Shown here: piece by piece, positions 16,909 through 24,508 of the stretch
Layout: each line of letters opens with the position of its first letter
Numbering within the stretch: position 1 is the stretch's first letter
From: Haloarcula nitratireducens
GTDB lineage: Archaea > Halobacteriota > Halobacteria > Halobacteriales > Haloarculaceae
Assembly: GCF_019599505.1 (NCBI RefSeq)
Contig: NZ_RKLT01000029.1
Location: forward strand, 1 to 33,191
Length of the DNA: 33,191 bases
Direction: 5' to 3'
Made by a program: the position numbers and the translations under genes
The notes under the pieces: generated by a model
Seen by the model: only the letters and a program-made list of their open reading frames with translations
Told to the model about the DNA's origin: nothing
Databases searched by the model: none

Positions 16909-16933
16909 CTTTATGGGAACCGTGCTCGAACAC
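16909..16933 (+). promoter_or_regulatory. Promoter of the second tandem usp
   Basis: A CTTTATGG TATA-like element (16909-16916) lies 37-44 bases before the ATG at 16953. Just downstream, GTGCTCGAACAC (16922-16933) is palindromic except for one base pair and would cover the expected transcript start, an operator-like place. Confidence 0.35.
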
Positions 16934-16952
16934 CAAAAGAGGACAACCCTGA

Positions 16953-17828
16953 ATGTACGACACCATACTCGTTCCAACGGACGGTAGTGAAGGGGCTGAA
17001 GCGGCGGCGCGACACGGGCTGTATCTCGCGACGGCGTTCGATAGCTAGATGCATCTCCTGAGTGTCGTCGACGAACGGTCGTATAGCAGCGCTCTAGTTG
17101 ACCTCGACTCGACGGTCGGAGAGCAACAAGAAGTGTTCGAACAGCAGGCTACCCAGACTGTCGATCGTCTCGAAGAACTCGTCTCTGAATCGTCGGTCAC
17201 GTGCCACACGGCCGTCAAACACGGAATCCCTCACGAAGCGATTCAGTCCTATGTCGCAGAACACGACATCGACCTCGTTTCGATGGGGACCCACGGACGA
17301 ACTGGTCTCGACCGATTGCTGCTCGGGAGCGTGACAGAACGCGTTGTTCGAACGAGTGACGTGCCCGTTCTCACGACCCGACACGAACCAGACGACCGCT
17401 CGAGCTACGATCGAATCTTGATTCCGACAGACGGCAGTGAGTCTGCGACTGCAGCGATCGACCATGGGATCGGTATTGCCGAACGATTCGATGCGACTGT
17501 CCACGCGCTCTCGGTCATCGACGTTAGTGCCCTGGCAGGAGCCTACGATGTCGGACCCGGCCCCGATTTGCTCGATAGCCTCGAAGAGGACTGTGAGCAG
17601 GCTGTCGCAGCAGTCAAAGACGAATGTGAGAACCACAACCTCGATGTTGCTACAGAAGTCGTACAGGGAACTCCGTATCGGGCAATCCGAGAGTACGTCG
17701 ACGACGAAGGAATCGATCTCATCACGATGGGGACGCATGGCCGGACTGGTCTCGAACGCTATCTCATCGGCAGCGTGACCGAGCGAATTGTCCGAACGAG
17801 TGATGTCCCAGTGCTCACCGTGAGGTAG
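16953..17828 (+). pseudogene. Universal stress protein, tandem UspA domains, interrupted by in-frame TAG
   Basis: The frame starts at ATG 16953 with the normal N-terminus MYDTILVPTDGSEG and would give a 291-residue two-domain Usp, but codon 32 is TAG (17046-17048), inside the first domain after AFDS. The frame is otherwise perfect to the terminal TAG at 17828, with both ATP-binding signatures (MGTHGRTGLDRLLLGS and MGTHGRTGLERYLIGS) and the second-domain start ILIPTDGSE. An ATG follows the internal TAG directly, so a 259-residue product lacking beta1 and the first-domain Asp is possible. This is either a recent nonsense mutation, a sequencing error, or a short product translated from 17049. 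The second domain should fold normally. Confidence 0.8.
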
Positions 17829-17935
17829 AGAGAGCTTCCTATTCGGGGAGATTAAGTGAACGTGTGCCGGATCTGTTTGTTTCAGTTATCGAGAATCGGG
17901 TGAATACTTTCCCCTCATCGGTTCGTATTTTCGAT

Positions 17936-18199
17936 ATGGAGCTGGATGTTTCGCTTGGCTACTACGACAAGATCCTGGCTGCTATTGCAGCTAGCCTCAG
18001 TGGGGGTGCCCTGGCTGGCACGATTACTGAGATTCATCTGCGCTTCGGTCTCCTTGCGGGGGCCGTCGTTGCGACGGTATTCGTCTACCGTGCCATGTTC
18101 CGGAACCCATCTTGGCCGACTCCATCTAGACAGGCCAAAGCTGCAACCATCGTCTGGCATGTCTTCGTCGGAATCCTACTCGTATTGACATTCCGCTGA
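17936..18199 (+). CDS. Small membrane protein, unknown function
   Basis: An 87-residue protein from ATG 17936 (MELDVSLGYYDKILAAIAAS). It has about three hydrophobic segments (roughly 12-32, 39-57 and 67-86) and a polar loop RAMFRNPSWPTPSRQAK between the second and third. The family is not recognised beyond a general likeness to small haloarchaeal membrane proteins. An upstream in-frame ATG at 17864 would add 24 residues of no membrane character, and the later start places a hydrophilic cap before the first helix. It follows the interrupted usp by 107 bases and converges on the CBS gene. Confidence 0.65.
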   Translation: MELDVSLGYYDKILAAIAASLSGGALAGTITEIHLRFGLLAGAVVATVFVYRAMFRNPSWPTPSRQAKAATIVWHVFVGILLVLTFR

Positions 18200-18212
18200 A
18201 AAATTAGACGGT

Positions 18213-18236
18213 GGCCCCCACTTCGGTTTAGGGGCC
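18213..18236. terminator. GC hairpin between convergent genes
   Basis: GGCCCC (18213-18218) and GGGGCC (18231-18236) form a six-pair stem with a twelve-base loop in the 41-base gap between the membrane-protein gene (stop 18199) and the CBS gene (stop 18241). A-rich sequence lies on one side and TTTAG on the other. It is a likely shared end structure. Confidence 0.45.
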
Positions 18237-18240
18237 GAAT

Positions 18241-18663
18241 TTAGTATTCGGGTCGCTGCGCCTGGATGACCGATGCCAGCTGCTGGTTTTCGTCGGCGAG
18301 AAGTTCAGTTAGATCGTCGGCAGTGATGATCCCCACGAGTTCGTCATTCTCGTCGCAGACGGGCAGGCGACGAACGCCATTCTCGCTCATCGCCTGTGCA
18401 GCCTCGTAGAACCCAGCATCGGGGCCGACTGTACACAGGTCCGTCGACATGACGTCGTCGGCAGTCTGGTCGGCCGGAGCGGTCTCTTCGGCAAGTACGC
18501 GCGTCGTTAGATCGCGGTCCGTGACGATCCCGGTCGGGCTGTTGTCGTTTGTGACGACGACGCTCCCCACGTTTTCGTCTCGCATCTGTTGGGCGAGTTC
18601 AGGGGCCGATGTTTCGGGACTGGCACTGACGACTTCCGTTCGGGCAAGGTCTTCGATTGGCAT
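18241..18663 (-). CDS. CBS-pair domain protein
   Basis: A 140-residue protein made of two CBS motifs and little else (about 8-60 and 70-125): VVSASPETSAPELAQQM...GIVTDRDLTTRVL and CTVGPDAGFYEAAQAMSENGVRRLPV...VGIITADDLTELL. Stand-alone CBS pairs bind adenine nucleotides and sense energy charge. The GIVTDRD and GIITADD turns that contact ligand are intact. The domain make-up is the same as Hrp1 (Rv2626c) of the mycobacterial dormancy regulon. A second CBS-pair gene lies at 23542, and the two are paralogues. Confidence 0.9.
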   Translation of the reverse strand: MPIEDLARTEVVSASPETSAPELAQQMRDENVGSVVVTNDNSPTGIVTDRDLTTRVLAEETAPADQTADDVMSTDLCTVGPDAGFYEAAQAMSENGVRRLPVCDENDELVGIITADDLTELLADENQQLASVIQAQRPEY

Positions 18664-18701
18664 TGCTGTTGTCTCCGTCTAGTTCATCAACGAGCGAGCA
18701 C

Positions 18702-18710
18702 CTATAACGA
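18702..18710 (-). promoter_or_regulatory. TATA box of the CBS gene
   Basis: On the minus strand CGTTATAGG lies about 40 bases before the CBS start at 18663, which gives a short leader of about 14 bases. The element overlaps the chance stop codon of the aminotransferase fragment. Confidence 0.4.
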
Positions 18711-19124
18711 GAGGACCATTCCCATAGGCCTGGAATTTCCCGACCACTCATCGTGAGTCGTTAAGAGTCGTTGCCAGGGGAGGATTCCGGCGGGGTGCTC
18801 GAGGTCTGTCCGGACGACCACATCGTCCGTCGTCCACTCAAGCGCGCAGGCAACACGGTTGATCCCGTCCGTCGTACTTTGTGTCAGGGCGATTTCGCTT
18901 GGTTCGGCACCGAGGAATTCAGCGACGGTTGCTCGGACATCGTCGTAGGCATCGAATGCTGCCGTGTACATGCCTTCGGCGGCCGGTGCTTCGAATTCAT
19001 GGTGTTCGAGGAACGTCTCGGCGACCGTGACGACTCGGCGCGGACTCGGGCCACTCACTCCGGTATTGAGGTAGACAGCATCTTCGAGGGCGGGAACGTC
19101 GGCACGGAGATCGAGAGGTGTCAC
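18702..19124 (-). pseudogene. Class V aminotransferase/cysteine desulfurase-like, 3'-truncated fragment
   Basis: From a GTG at 19124 the frame gives the first third of a class V PLP-dependent aminotransferase: LEDAVYLNTGVSGPSPRRVV, YDDVRATVAEFLGAEPSEIALTQSTTDGINRV and DLEHPAGILPWQRL. After about residue 118 similarity stops and some 20 unrelated residues lead to a TAG. The PLP-lysine region and the remaining 250 or so residues are absent, so no enzyme can be made. The GTG overlaps the TGA of the preceding flavoprotein remnant (GTGA), so the two were once translationally coupled. The promoter of the CBS gene now sits at the break point. Confidence 0.75.
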
Positions 19125-20103
19125 GCTGCATCCTCCAATGAGCCTGCGAGAACCTTCGCTGCGGTCGTGATTGGATCCCAGACGGAACTGAATGGCGGTG
19201 CATACGCTAGATCGAGATTCTCAACCTCTGTGACGGTCAGGCCGGCGTGGAGTGCGGTTGCGACCGTGTCGATCCGCTTCACGCCTTCGCGTCCGACCAC
19301 GCTTGCTCCGAGTACACGCTCCGATTCACGGTCGGCAACGAGTGTGACCGTCAGTTCTTCCGCACCGAGATAGTAATGGGCACGCGACGGCGCCGTAATC
19401 TCGACGGAAACAGGATCGAATCTGCGTCACGAGCACGCGCCTCGTCGATAATGCCCGTTCGTGCTGTCCCGAGGTCGAACGCTTTCACGATCGCCGTGCC
19501 GGCGATTTCACTGACTTCCGTCGCCGTTCCCGTGACCGTCTGACCGATCGCCCGTCCTGAGCGGTTCGCAGTCAGTGCTAACGGGACGTGATCAGCCTCG
19601 CCGGTGACGACGTTCGTCGCCTCGGCACAGTCCCCCGCCGCGAAGACGGTCTCGTAGTTCGTCCGGCCGTACCTGTCAGTGGCGATAGCACCGGTCTCGC
19701 CGATATCGGTGCCGGCATCCGCGGCGAGTTCGATGTTCGGTTCGACGCCGACGCCGACGATGACGATATCGGCCGGCACCGTCTCCGAATCGAGTTCGAC
19801 CCAGGTAACGGTTTCTTCGCCGCCGAATCCTTCTACCGGTGTGTCCAGATGAAGTTCGACGGCTTGTTCTCGAAGATGGTCTTCGACGACCGTCGCGGCT
19901 GACTCGCCGAACGGTTGGAGAACGTGCGGAAGCATCTCGAACAGGTGGATGTCCAGCCCGTGGCCGGCGAGTGCCTCGGCCATCTCGATTCCCACGTAGC
20001 CGCCGCCGATGGCTGCTGTCTCGGGGTCGGTCTCTGTCACGTACGTGTGAATCGCATCGGCCTCCTCCATGTCGTGGATGGTGAAGACGCCGTCGAGGTC
20101 CAT
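19121..20103 (-). pseudogene. NADH oxidase/CoA-disulfide reductase-like flavoprotein, 5'-truncated and frameshifted
   Basis: The visible part starts in the middle of a pyridine-nucleotide-disulfide oxidoreductase. TIHDMEEADAIHTYV leads to the NAD-binding AAIGGGYVGIEMAEAL, then the second FAD motif TVFAAGDCAE, then NRSGRAIGQTVTG. At about 19419 one base is missing; restoring it continues the dimerisation domain (FDPVSVEITAPSRAHYYLG, GASVVGREGVKRIDT) to a TGA at 19121. The N-terminal FAD-binding GxGxxG and the redox Cys region, about 120 residues, are absent. The 5' break is at about 20103, where sequence of a usp gene in opposite orientation begins. It belonged to a group that reduces O2, CoA disulfide or polysulfide with NADH, but is now inactive. 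Confidence 0.8.
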
Positions 20104-20235
20104 GCCGATCTCATCGTCCTGAGTCGACGGGGCGCATCGTCACTTCCAGATGTCGTGTTTGGAAGCACAGCTGATCGAGTAACACGATTTTCCGATATTC
20201 CCGTCACTCTCGTCCCCGAGTCCCAAACGGGTTGA
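20104..20235 (+). pseudogene. 3' fragment of a universal stress protein gene
   Basis: The 43 codons reading ADLIVLSRRGASSLPDVVFGS and TADRVTRFSDIPVTLVP are the ATP-binding signature and last strand of a UspA domain, ending in TGA at 20235. Everything before is missing: the adjoining sequence belongs to the flavoprotein remnant on the other strand. This marks a rearrangement junction close to 20103. Confidence 0.7.
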
Positions 20236-20299
20236 CAAGAGAACAAACATCTCATTAACGAATTCGAATACGTAATCGATTCACCAGGAAGAACCGCTT

Positions 20300-21400
20300 T
20301 TACGATTCAATCCGAGGCGGATGGAAACGATATCGTCGTTCGGGTTTTAACTCGAAATCGATGAGCGATTTGATGATGTTGTCTTCCTTCGACTCCATCA
20401 ACTGGAAGGCCTCGTCAATCTCTTCAAACGTGAATTCGTGGGTCGTCATGTGAGTCGGGTCCACGCGGTCCCGTTCTAGCAAGCGGAGTAACCGTTGCAG
20501 GCGGAGACGACCCCCGGGGCAGAGGCCGGTAGCGATGTCCTTCTCAGCCATACCGACGCCCCAGTCTTCACGTGGGATATTGACGTGTTCGCCCTCGCCG
20601 TGGTAGCCCACGTTCGAGATCGTTCCTCCTGCCTTTGTGACCTGGATACACTGTTCGAATGTCCCGCTCGTCCCAAGTGCTTCGATAGCAGCATCAACGC
20701 CTTCGCCGTCGGTGAGGTCCATGATCTGTTCGACGGGGTCCCCCTCCGCGAAGTCGACGATATCGTCGGCACCGTACGTCCGGGCGAGTTCTTGTCTGTT
20801 TGAGACCGTCTCCACGGCGATAATACGTCCGGCTCCCTGGAGGACCGCTCCTTTCGTGGCCATTAGGCCGACTGGGCCCTGTGCGAACACTGCGACGGTT
20901 CCACCGAGTGGAATCTCGGCATGTTCTGCGCCCATGAAACCCGTACTCATCATATCGGTGACGTAGACCGCTTCCTCATCGGTCACGTTCTCGGGGATTC
21001 GGGCCATGTTCGCGTCGGCTTCGTTCACGTGGGCGTATTCGGCGAACGTCCCGTCTTTGACGTTCGCGTACTTCCACCCGCCGAGAGCCTGGTTCGACTG
21101 CGACGGATGACCATCCTGGGCAGCAAGCGAGCCCCAGTCTGGAGTGATCGCGCCGACGGCGACCCGGTCACCCGCCTCAAACTCATCCACATTATCTCCT
21201 ACTGCGTCCACGGTCCCGACTACTTCGTGCCCGAGCGTCAGATTCTCCCGCTCGCCGATAGCGCCGTGAAGGGTATGCACGTCTGACGTGCACACGAGTC
21301 CTTTTGTCGGGCGAATGACGGCGTCCATTGGACCGGCTTCCGGTACGTCTTTATCCGCGAATCCGGTTTCACCGACCTCTTTCATGACAAATGCGTCCAT
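20300..21400 (-). CDS. Zinc-dependent secondary alcohol dehydrogenase (TbADH/CbADH-like)
   Basis: From ATG 21400 (MDAFVMKEVGE) the protein is 366 residues and follows the Thermoanaerobacter/Clostridium isopropanol dehydrogenases along its whole length. Catalytic zinc ligands are Cys37 (VCTSDVHT), His58 with Glu59 (LGHEVVG) and Asp149 (VTDMMSTGF); the structural-zinc cysteines of liver-type ADH are absent. The Rossmann motif is FAQGPVGLMATKGA. At the end of the second strand it has Glu197 (IIAVETVSNR) where the NADP enzymes have Gly-Ser-Arg, which suggests NAD. It should interconvert secondary alcohols and ketones, or short alcohols and aldehydes. The last 16 residues (LKPERRYRFHPPRIES) exceed the family end and look like a lost stop. 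An ATG at 21424 adds eight unlikely residues. Confidence 0.9.
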   Translation of the reverse strand: MDAFVMKEVGETGFADKDVPEAGPMDAVIRPTKGLVCTSDVHTLHGAIGERENLTLGHEVVGTVDAVGDNVDEFEAGDRVAVGAITPDWGSLAAQDGHPSQSNQALGGWKYANVKDGTFAEYAHVNEADANMARIPENVTDEEAVYVTDMMSTGFMGAEHAEIPLGGTVAVFAQGPVGLMATKGAVLQGAGRIIAVETVSNRQELARTYGADDIVDFAEGDPVEQIMDLTDGEGVDAAIEALGTSGTFEQCIQVTKAGGTISNVGYHGEGEHVNIPREDWGVGMAEKDIATGLCPGGRLRLQRLLRLLERDRVDPTHMTTHEFTFEEIDEAFQLMESKEDNIIKSLIDFELKPERRYRFHPPRIES

Positions 21401-21549
21401 TGTGAAGCACCTCCCGTCTACCAACGGTGGGAGTTGGTATAGTGTAGAAGGTCAGTTCCCACGATACAGTAATACAGGCAGATTCACAATCCCGCATACG
21501 GAGAACTGAATCCGATGCCTGCTCGTTTAGTAACCGCCGAATCCCGATG

Positions 21550-23118
21550 TCATGATAGCCGACGCCGAACGAGATAGACGAGGAGAAAGCCGGCTGCGAC
21601 GGCAAGGACAGGAAGCTCGTACGGTTGATCGTGAAACGTCAGAATCGCTGCTGCCACGACGAGTGCTCCGGCGAGCACCGCATATCCGAGATCGTGATCA
21701 CCCATCCTTTGTCCATCAACTGGTTCCGTACGGACGACCAGCTCGCCGCGTTCGAGCCGGTACAACGTTCGATCGAATCGGGACGGGACTCGTGCTAGAG
21801 CAGGGAGTGATCGGCGAATGTCCGTCCACGTCTCTTCGATGATTGCATCGAGTTCGCTCTCGATGAGTCCCTGCTCAACGAGGAAGGAACGCACGACCGC
21901 GAGGAAGTCGAACTCGGGATCAAGCTGTCGACAGACGCCTTCACCGACGGTCCCGACTCGAATGAGTAGCATCACGTCCGGCGGAATACGAAATGGGAAA
22001 TCTCGAAGCATCGTCGTCAACTCCGTGATGATCATCCGCCAGGTGATCTCCGATCGGCCTTCGAGATTCTCGATGACGAGTTCGAGAACCCGGCTGACCT
22101 CGGCACGATTGACGTGTGGTTCGAGGACGTCGAGTGCGATGAGCGCGTCGACCAGGTCGTCCACGTCGCGACGGACGAGCGCCCGATAGAGCCCGATAAT
22201 GTCCTCCTGAACGGTGGCTGGAAGGCGTTCGCTCATTCCAAAATCGAAGAGTAGCAGACGATCGTCATCAGTGACAGCGAGGTTACCCGGATGGGGATCA
22301 GCGTGGAACACCCCGTCGACGAGACCCATTTCTAGATACACCTTGATGATCCGTGTTGCCATCTCGTATGGCGTCACGTCGACATCGTCGAACGCGTCGT
22401 CGTCGGTTATTTTCCGGCCAGTCAGGTACTCCATCGCCAGCACACGCTCCGTGGACAGGTGTTCATAGACGTCAGGGATGACGACTCGATCGTCGTCGAC
22501 GAAGTTCTCCCTGATGTCCGCCATGATCGCCCCTTCTCGGTCGAAATCCAACTCATTCAAGATGATGTCCTCGAAGTCGTCGGCGGCGTTTTCAATCGAA
22601 TATTGCTGGCGTTCGCTCGCGAAGAGGCTCACCAGCGGAATCAGTCCGCGGACGACCCGGAGATCACGCTTGATCACGGGTTTCAGTCCAGGACGTCGCA
22701 CCTTCAGTGCGATTCGCTCATTCCGATAGTCGGCAGTATATACGTACGCGAGTGATCCACCGGCGATCGGTTCGAGTGTCGACTGGTCGAGTTCGTCGCC
22801 AAGTTCTTCGTCAACGACCTGCTTCGGATCTCCCCCCGTGTCTTCGGGAACTTCATCTTGGAGGGTTCCGAAAACGTCGGCATAGACCGGTGGCACGATA
22901 TCGGGGCGTGTCGAGAGTACCTGTCCGATTTTGATGAATGCCGGTCCAAGTTCGAGCATCGTATCGCGGATCTGTTCGGCCCGCTGTCGATGTGTCTGGT
23001 CAGCGACTCGTCTTCGTGATCCGAACAGAATGAACCGCCGCCGATCACGGAGAAACGCCAGCACGAAGGGCAGAAAGCGGAGGAGGACGACCAGATACCG
23101 GCGGAACAATCTATTCAT
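21550..23118 (-). CDS. ABC1/UbiB-family atypical kinase
   Basis: A 522-residue AarF/UbiB protein. Family motifs are in order: KIGQVLSTRPD (KxGQ, 63-66), the alanine-rich nucleotide loop replaced by AGGSLAYVY (119-127), the lysine ALKVRRPG (Lys139), the ExD-like NELDFDREG (189-197), the catalytic HADPHPGN (272-279) and metal-binding DFG (292-294). Two hydrophobic helices at the C-terminus (about 475-518) anchor it to the membrane. Relatives support quinone synthesis or membrane-lipid homeostasis through ATPase activity. No quinone gene is adjacent. It lies upstream-to-upstream with a long AT-rich region and ends 150 bases from the adh gene start, both on the minus strand. Confidence 0.9.
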   Translation of the reverse strand: MNRLFRRYLVVLLRFLPFVLAFLRDRRRFILFGSRRRVADQTHRQRAEQIRDTMLELGPAFIKIGQVLSTRPDIVPPVYADVFGTLQDEVPEDTGGDPKQVVDEELGDELDQSTLEPIAGGSLAYVYTADYRNERIALKVRRPGLKPVIKRDLRVVRGLIPLVSLFASERQQYSIENAADDFEDIILNELDFDREGAIMADIRENFVDDDRVVIPDVYEHLSTERVLAMEYLTGRKITDDDAFDDVDVTPYEMATRIIKVYLEMGLVDGVFHADPHPGNLAVTDDDRLLLFDFGMSERLPATVQEDIIGLYRALVRRDVDDLVDALIALDVLEPHVNRAEVSRVLELVIENLEGRSEITWRMIITELTTMLRDFPFRIPPDVMLLIRVGTVGEGVCRQLDPEFDFLAVVRSFLVEQGLIESELDAIIEETWTDIRRSLPALARVPSRFDRTLYRLERGELVVRTEPVDGQRMGDHDLGYAVLAGALVVAAAILTFHDQPYELPVLAVAAGFLLVYLVRRRLS

Positions 23119-23541
23119 TTTATCTGAGTATGTACTGGTTGATTTCCATCAATAGCCAATACATCCTCATTTTTTGAACAAACAGCATCTGTCTGGAATA
23201 GATTGTTGTGTCACTCCATATAACTTTCCACCTCTATCGTAGTACCCGAGAGAGTCTTATAATCGAATCCTAGCATGACATCGGATTTTGAATGGGTTAA
23301 TGTAGTTTAATTGTCTATTTATATCACAACCGTACGCTTATTATCACAACTTCTAGCTAATTCAGGTTCAAAATAATATTAGTATGATAGTACTACCAAG
23401 AAAGGAGTTGCTGGGCGACCGCGAGGGGTAGTCAGATCGTCCGAGATCACACTGATCTGGCTGAGAAAGCCGATACGACGCTAAGGCAGTCGAAACCGTC
23501 GTTGGTGAGCGGGATTCCGTGACGACTGCAGTCGACAAGGG
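23119..23541. other. Long AT-rich intergenic region with short direct repeats
   Basis: About 420 bases with no convincing gene. From 23119 to about 23395 the base composition is far more AT-rich than the neighbours, with many TATA-like words. TATCACAAC occurs at 23322-23330 and again at 23342-23350, exactly 20 bases apart. From about 23400 the composition returns to normal. The frame RYDAKAVETVVGERDSVTTA just before the CBS stop faintly resembles the middle of a UspA domain, too weakly to call. Confidence 0.5.
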
Positions 23542-23970
23542 TTACTCGTCTGGCTCGAATTCTCTTGATTGACCCTCGATCACCGTTGCGGCGTCATCTA
23601 GCATTTCGCCAGCCGTCGCGACGACGTCGTCGAGGGTCGCGATTCCGACGAGCGTTCCCTCGTCGTCGACGACTGGAATCCGCCGAACCCGACCTTCAGC
23701 CATCGTCGCGGGGAGGTCGACTGCCGTGGCGTCCTCGTGGATTGTCACCGGATCCGGCGTCATGACGTCTTCGGCAGTCAGTTCGGACAGGTCGTCATAT
23801 CGGGCTACGGCGAGGGCGATGTCACGATCGGTGACGATGCCAACCGGCTTGTCATCCTCGGCGATCACGAGATCGCCGAGTTCCTCGTCCAGCATCGTCT
23901 GGGCGAGTTCTTTGACTGATGCGTCCCTGCTGGCCGTGATGACGTCTACCGCGAGATTCTTGACTGGCAT
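23542..23970 (-). CDS. CBS-pair domain protein
   Basis: A 142-residue stand-alone CBS pair from ATG 23970 (MPVKNLAVDVITASRD). The first motif is VKELAQTMLDEELGDLVIAEDDKPVGIVTDRD, the second VDLPATMAEGRVRRIPVVDDEGTLVGIATLDD. It is a paralogue of the protein at 18241 and probably senses AMP/ATP. An upstream in-frame start at 24060 would add 30 residues with no CBS character; the short form matches the usual family N-terminus. The end REFEPDE is acidic. Confidence 0.88.
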   Translation of the reverse strand: MPVKNLAVDVITASRDASVKELAQTMLDEELGDLVIAEDDKPVGIVTDRDIALAVARYDDLSELTAEDVMTPDPVTIHEDATAVDLPATMAEGRVRRIPVVDDEGTLVGIATLDDVVATAGEMLDDAATVIEGQSREFEPDE

Positions 23971-24088
23971 GATCCACATAGAAATATGTTGACTGTTCAC
24001 AAATAGCCGACCTGCTTCTACCAGTAGATGGGAATCTTGAGTCTCTTCATCAGGCCCCACAGAGTGGTTTGTCCCCGATAAATGGAAT

Positions 24089-24304
24089 TCATCGCATGTC
24101 TTCGAGACTGATGAACGAGCCTTCTTTCGCCGTAATCCAGGTGGTCAGGCGTTCGAAGTCGGTCGCGTCGGGGGGAAAGACCGTGCATTCGGCGGGGCGG
24201 TTTTGAGAGACGATGATTTCAGCAGCTAACACCGGGGGCAAGTCTTCGGGAGTCGCTTTGATCGGAAGTTGGTCGTCTTCGTCGTCCGTCGCGCGTTCGT
24301 TCAT
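24089..24304 (-). CDS. Small conserved haloarchaeal protein (DUF7511-like)
   Basis: A 71-residue acidic protein from ATG 24304 (MNERATDDEDDQLP). The core PPVLAAEIIVSQNRPAECTVFPPDATDFERLTTWITAKEG with its SQNRP, CTVFPPDA and TWIT words is a pattern I associate with a short conserved haloarchaeal family (DUF7511); its function is unknown. The in-frame ATG at 24358 adds 18 less typical residues. It is divergent from the interrupted usp at 24509, and the 27-base palindrome lies between them. Confidence 0.65.
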   Translation of the reverse strand: MNERATDDEDDQLPIKATPEDLPPVLAAEIIVSQNRPAECTVFPPDATDFERLTTWITAKEGSFISLEDMR

Positions 24305-24411
24305 CGTAATGAACCTCCGTGGGGAAGCCTCTGTGAAGGAGTACGGCCGATAATCCAAAAACTACCCACTATACTTCCCATTCTTCGAGAAATCCAGATG
24401 GCCGACACCCA

Positions 24412-24438
24412 CTCATGACTCAGCAGCTGAGTCATGAG
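24412..24438. promoter_or_regulatory. Perfect 27-base palindrome between divergent genes
   Basis: Two 13-base arms, CTCATGACTCAGC and GCTGAGTCATGAG, are exact complements around a single central A. The site is 35 bases upstream of the usp TATA box and about 110 bases upstream of the DUF7511-like start. That fits an operator for a dimeric regulator acting on one or both genes, although a cruciform or terminator role is possible. Confidence 0.6.
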
Positions 24439-24472
24439 AGAGTTCTGGGCGCTCGTCCTTGACCACGGAGAG

Positions 24473-24480
24473 TATACTTA
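24473..24480 (+). promoter_or_regulatory. TATA box of the third tandem usp
   Basis: TATACTTA lies 29-36 bases before the ATG at 24509. At the usual archaeal spacing transcription would begin within a few bases of the ATG, so the mRNA would be leaderless or nearly so. Confidence 0.5.
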
Positions 24481-24508
24481 CTTCTCGACTTCGTATGGAG
24501 ACATCCGT

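Noticed and set aside
23400..23541. Possible usp remnant (RYDAKAVETVVGERDSVTTA) next to the second CBS gene.
   Set aside because: Similarity to the middle of UspA domains is too short and lacks the ATP signature; noted only in the intergenic entry.
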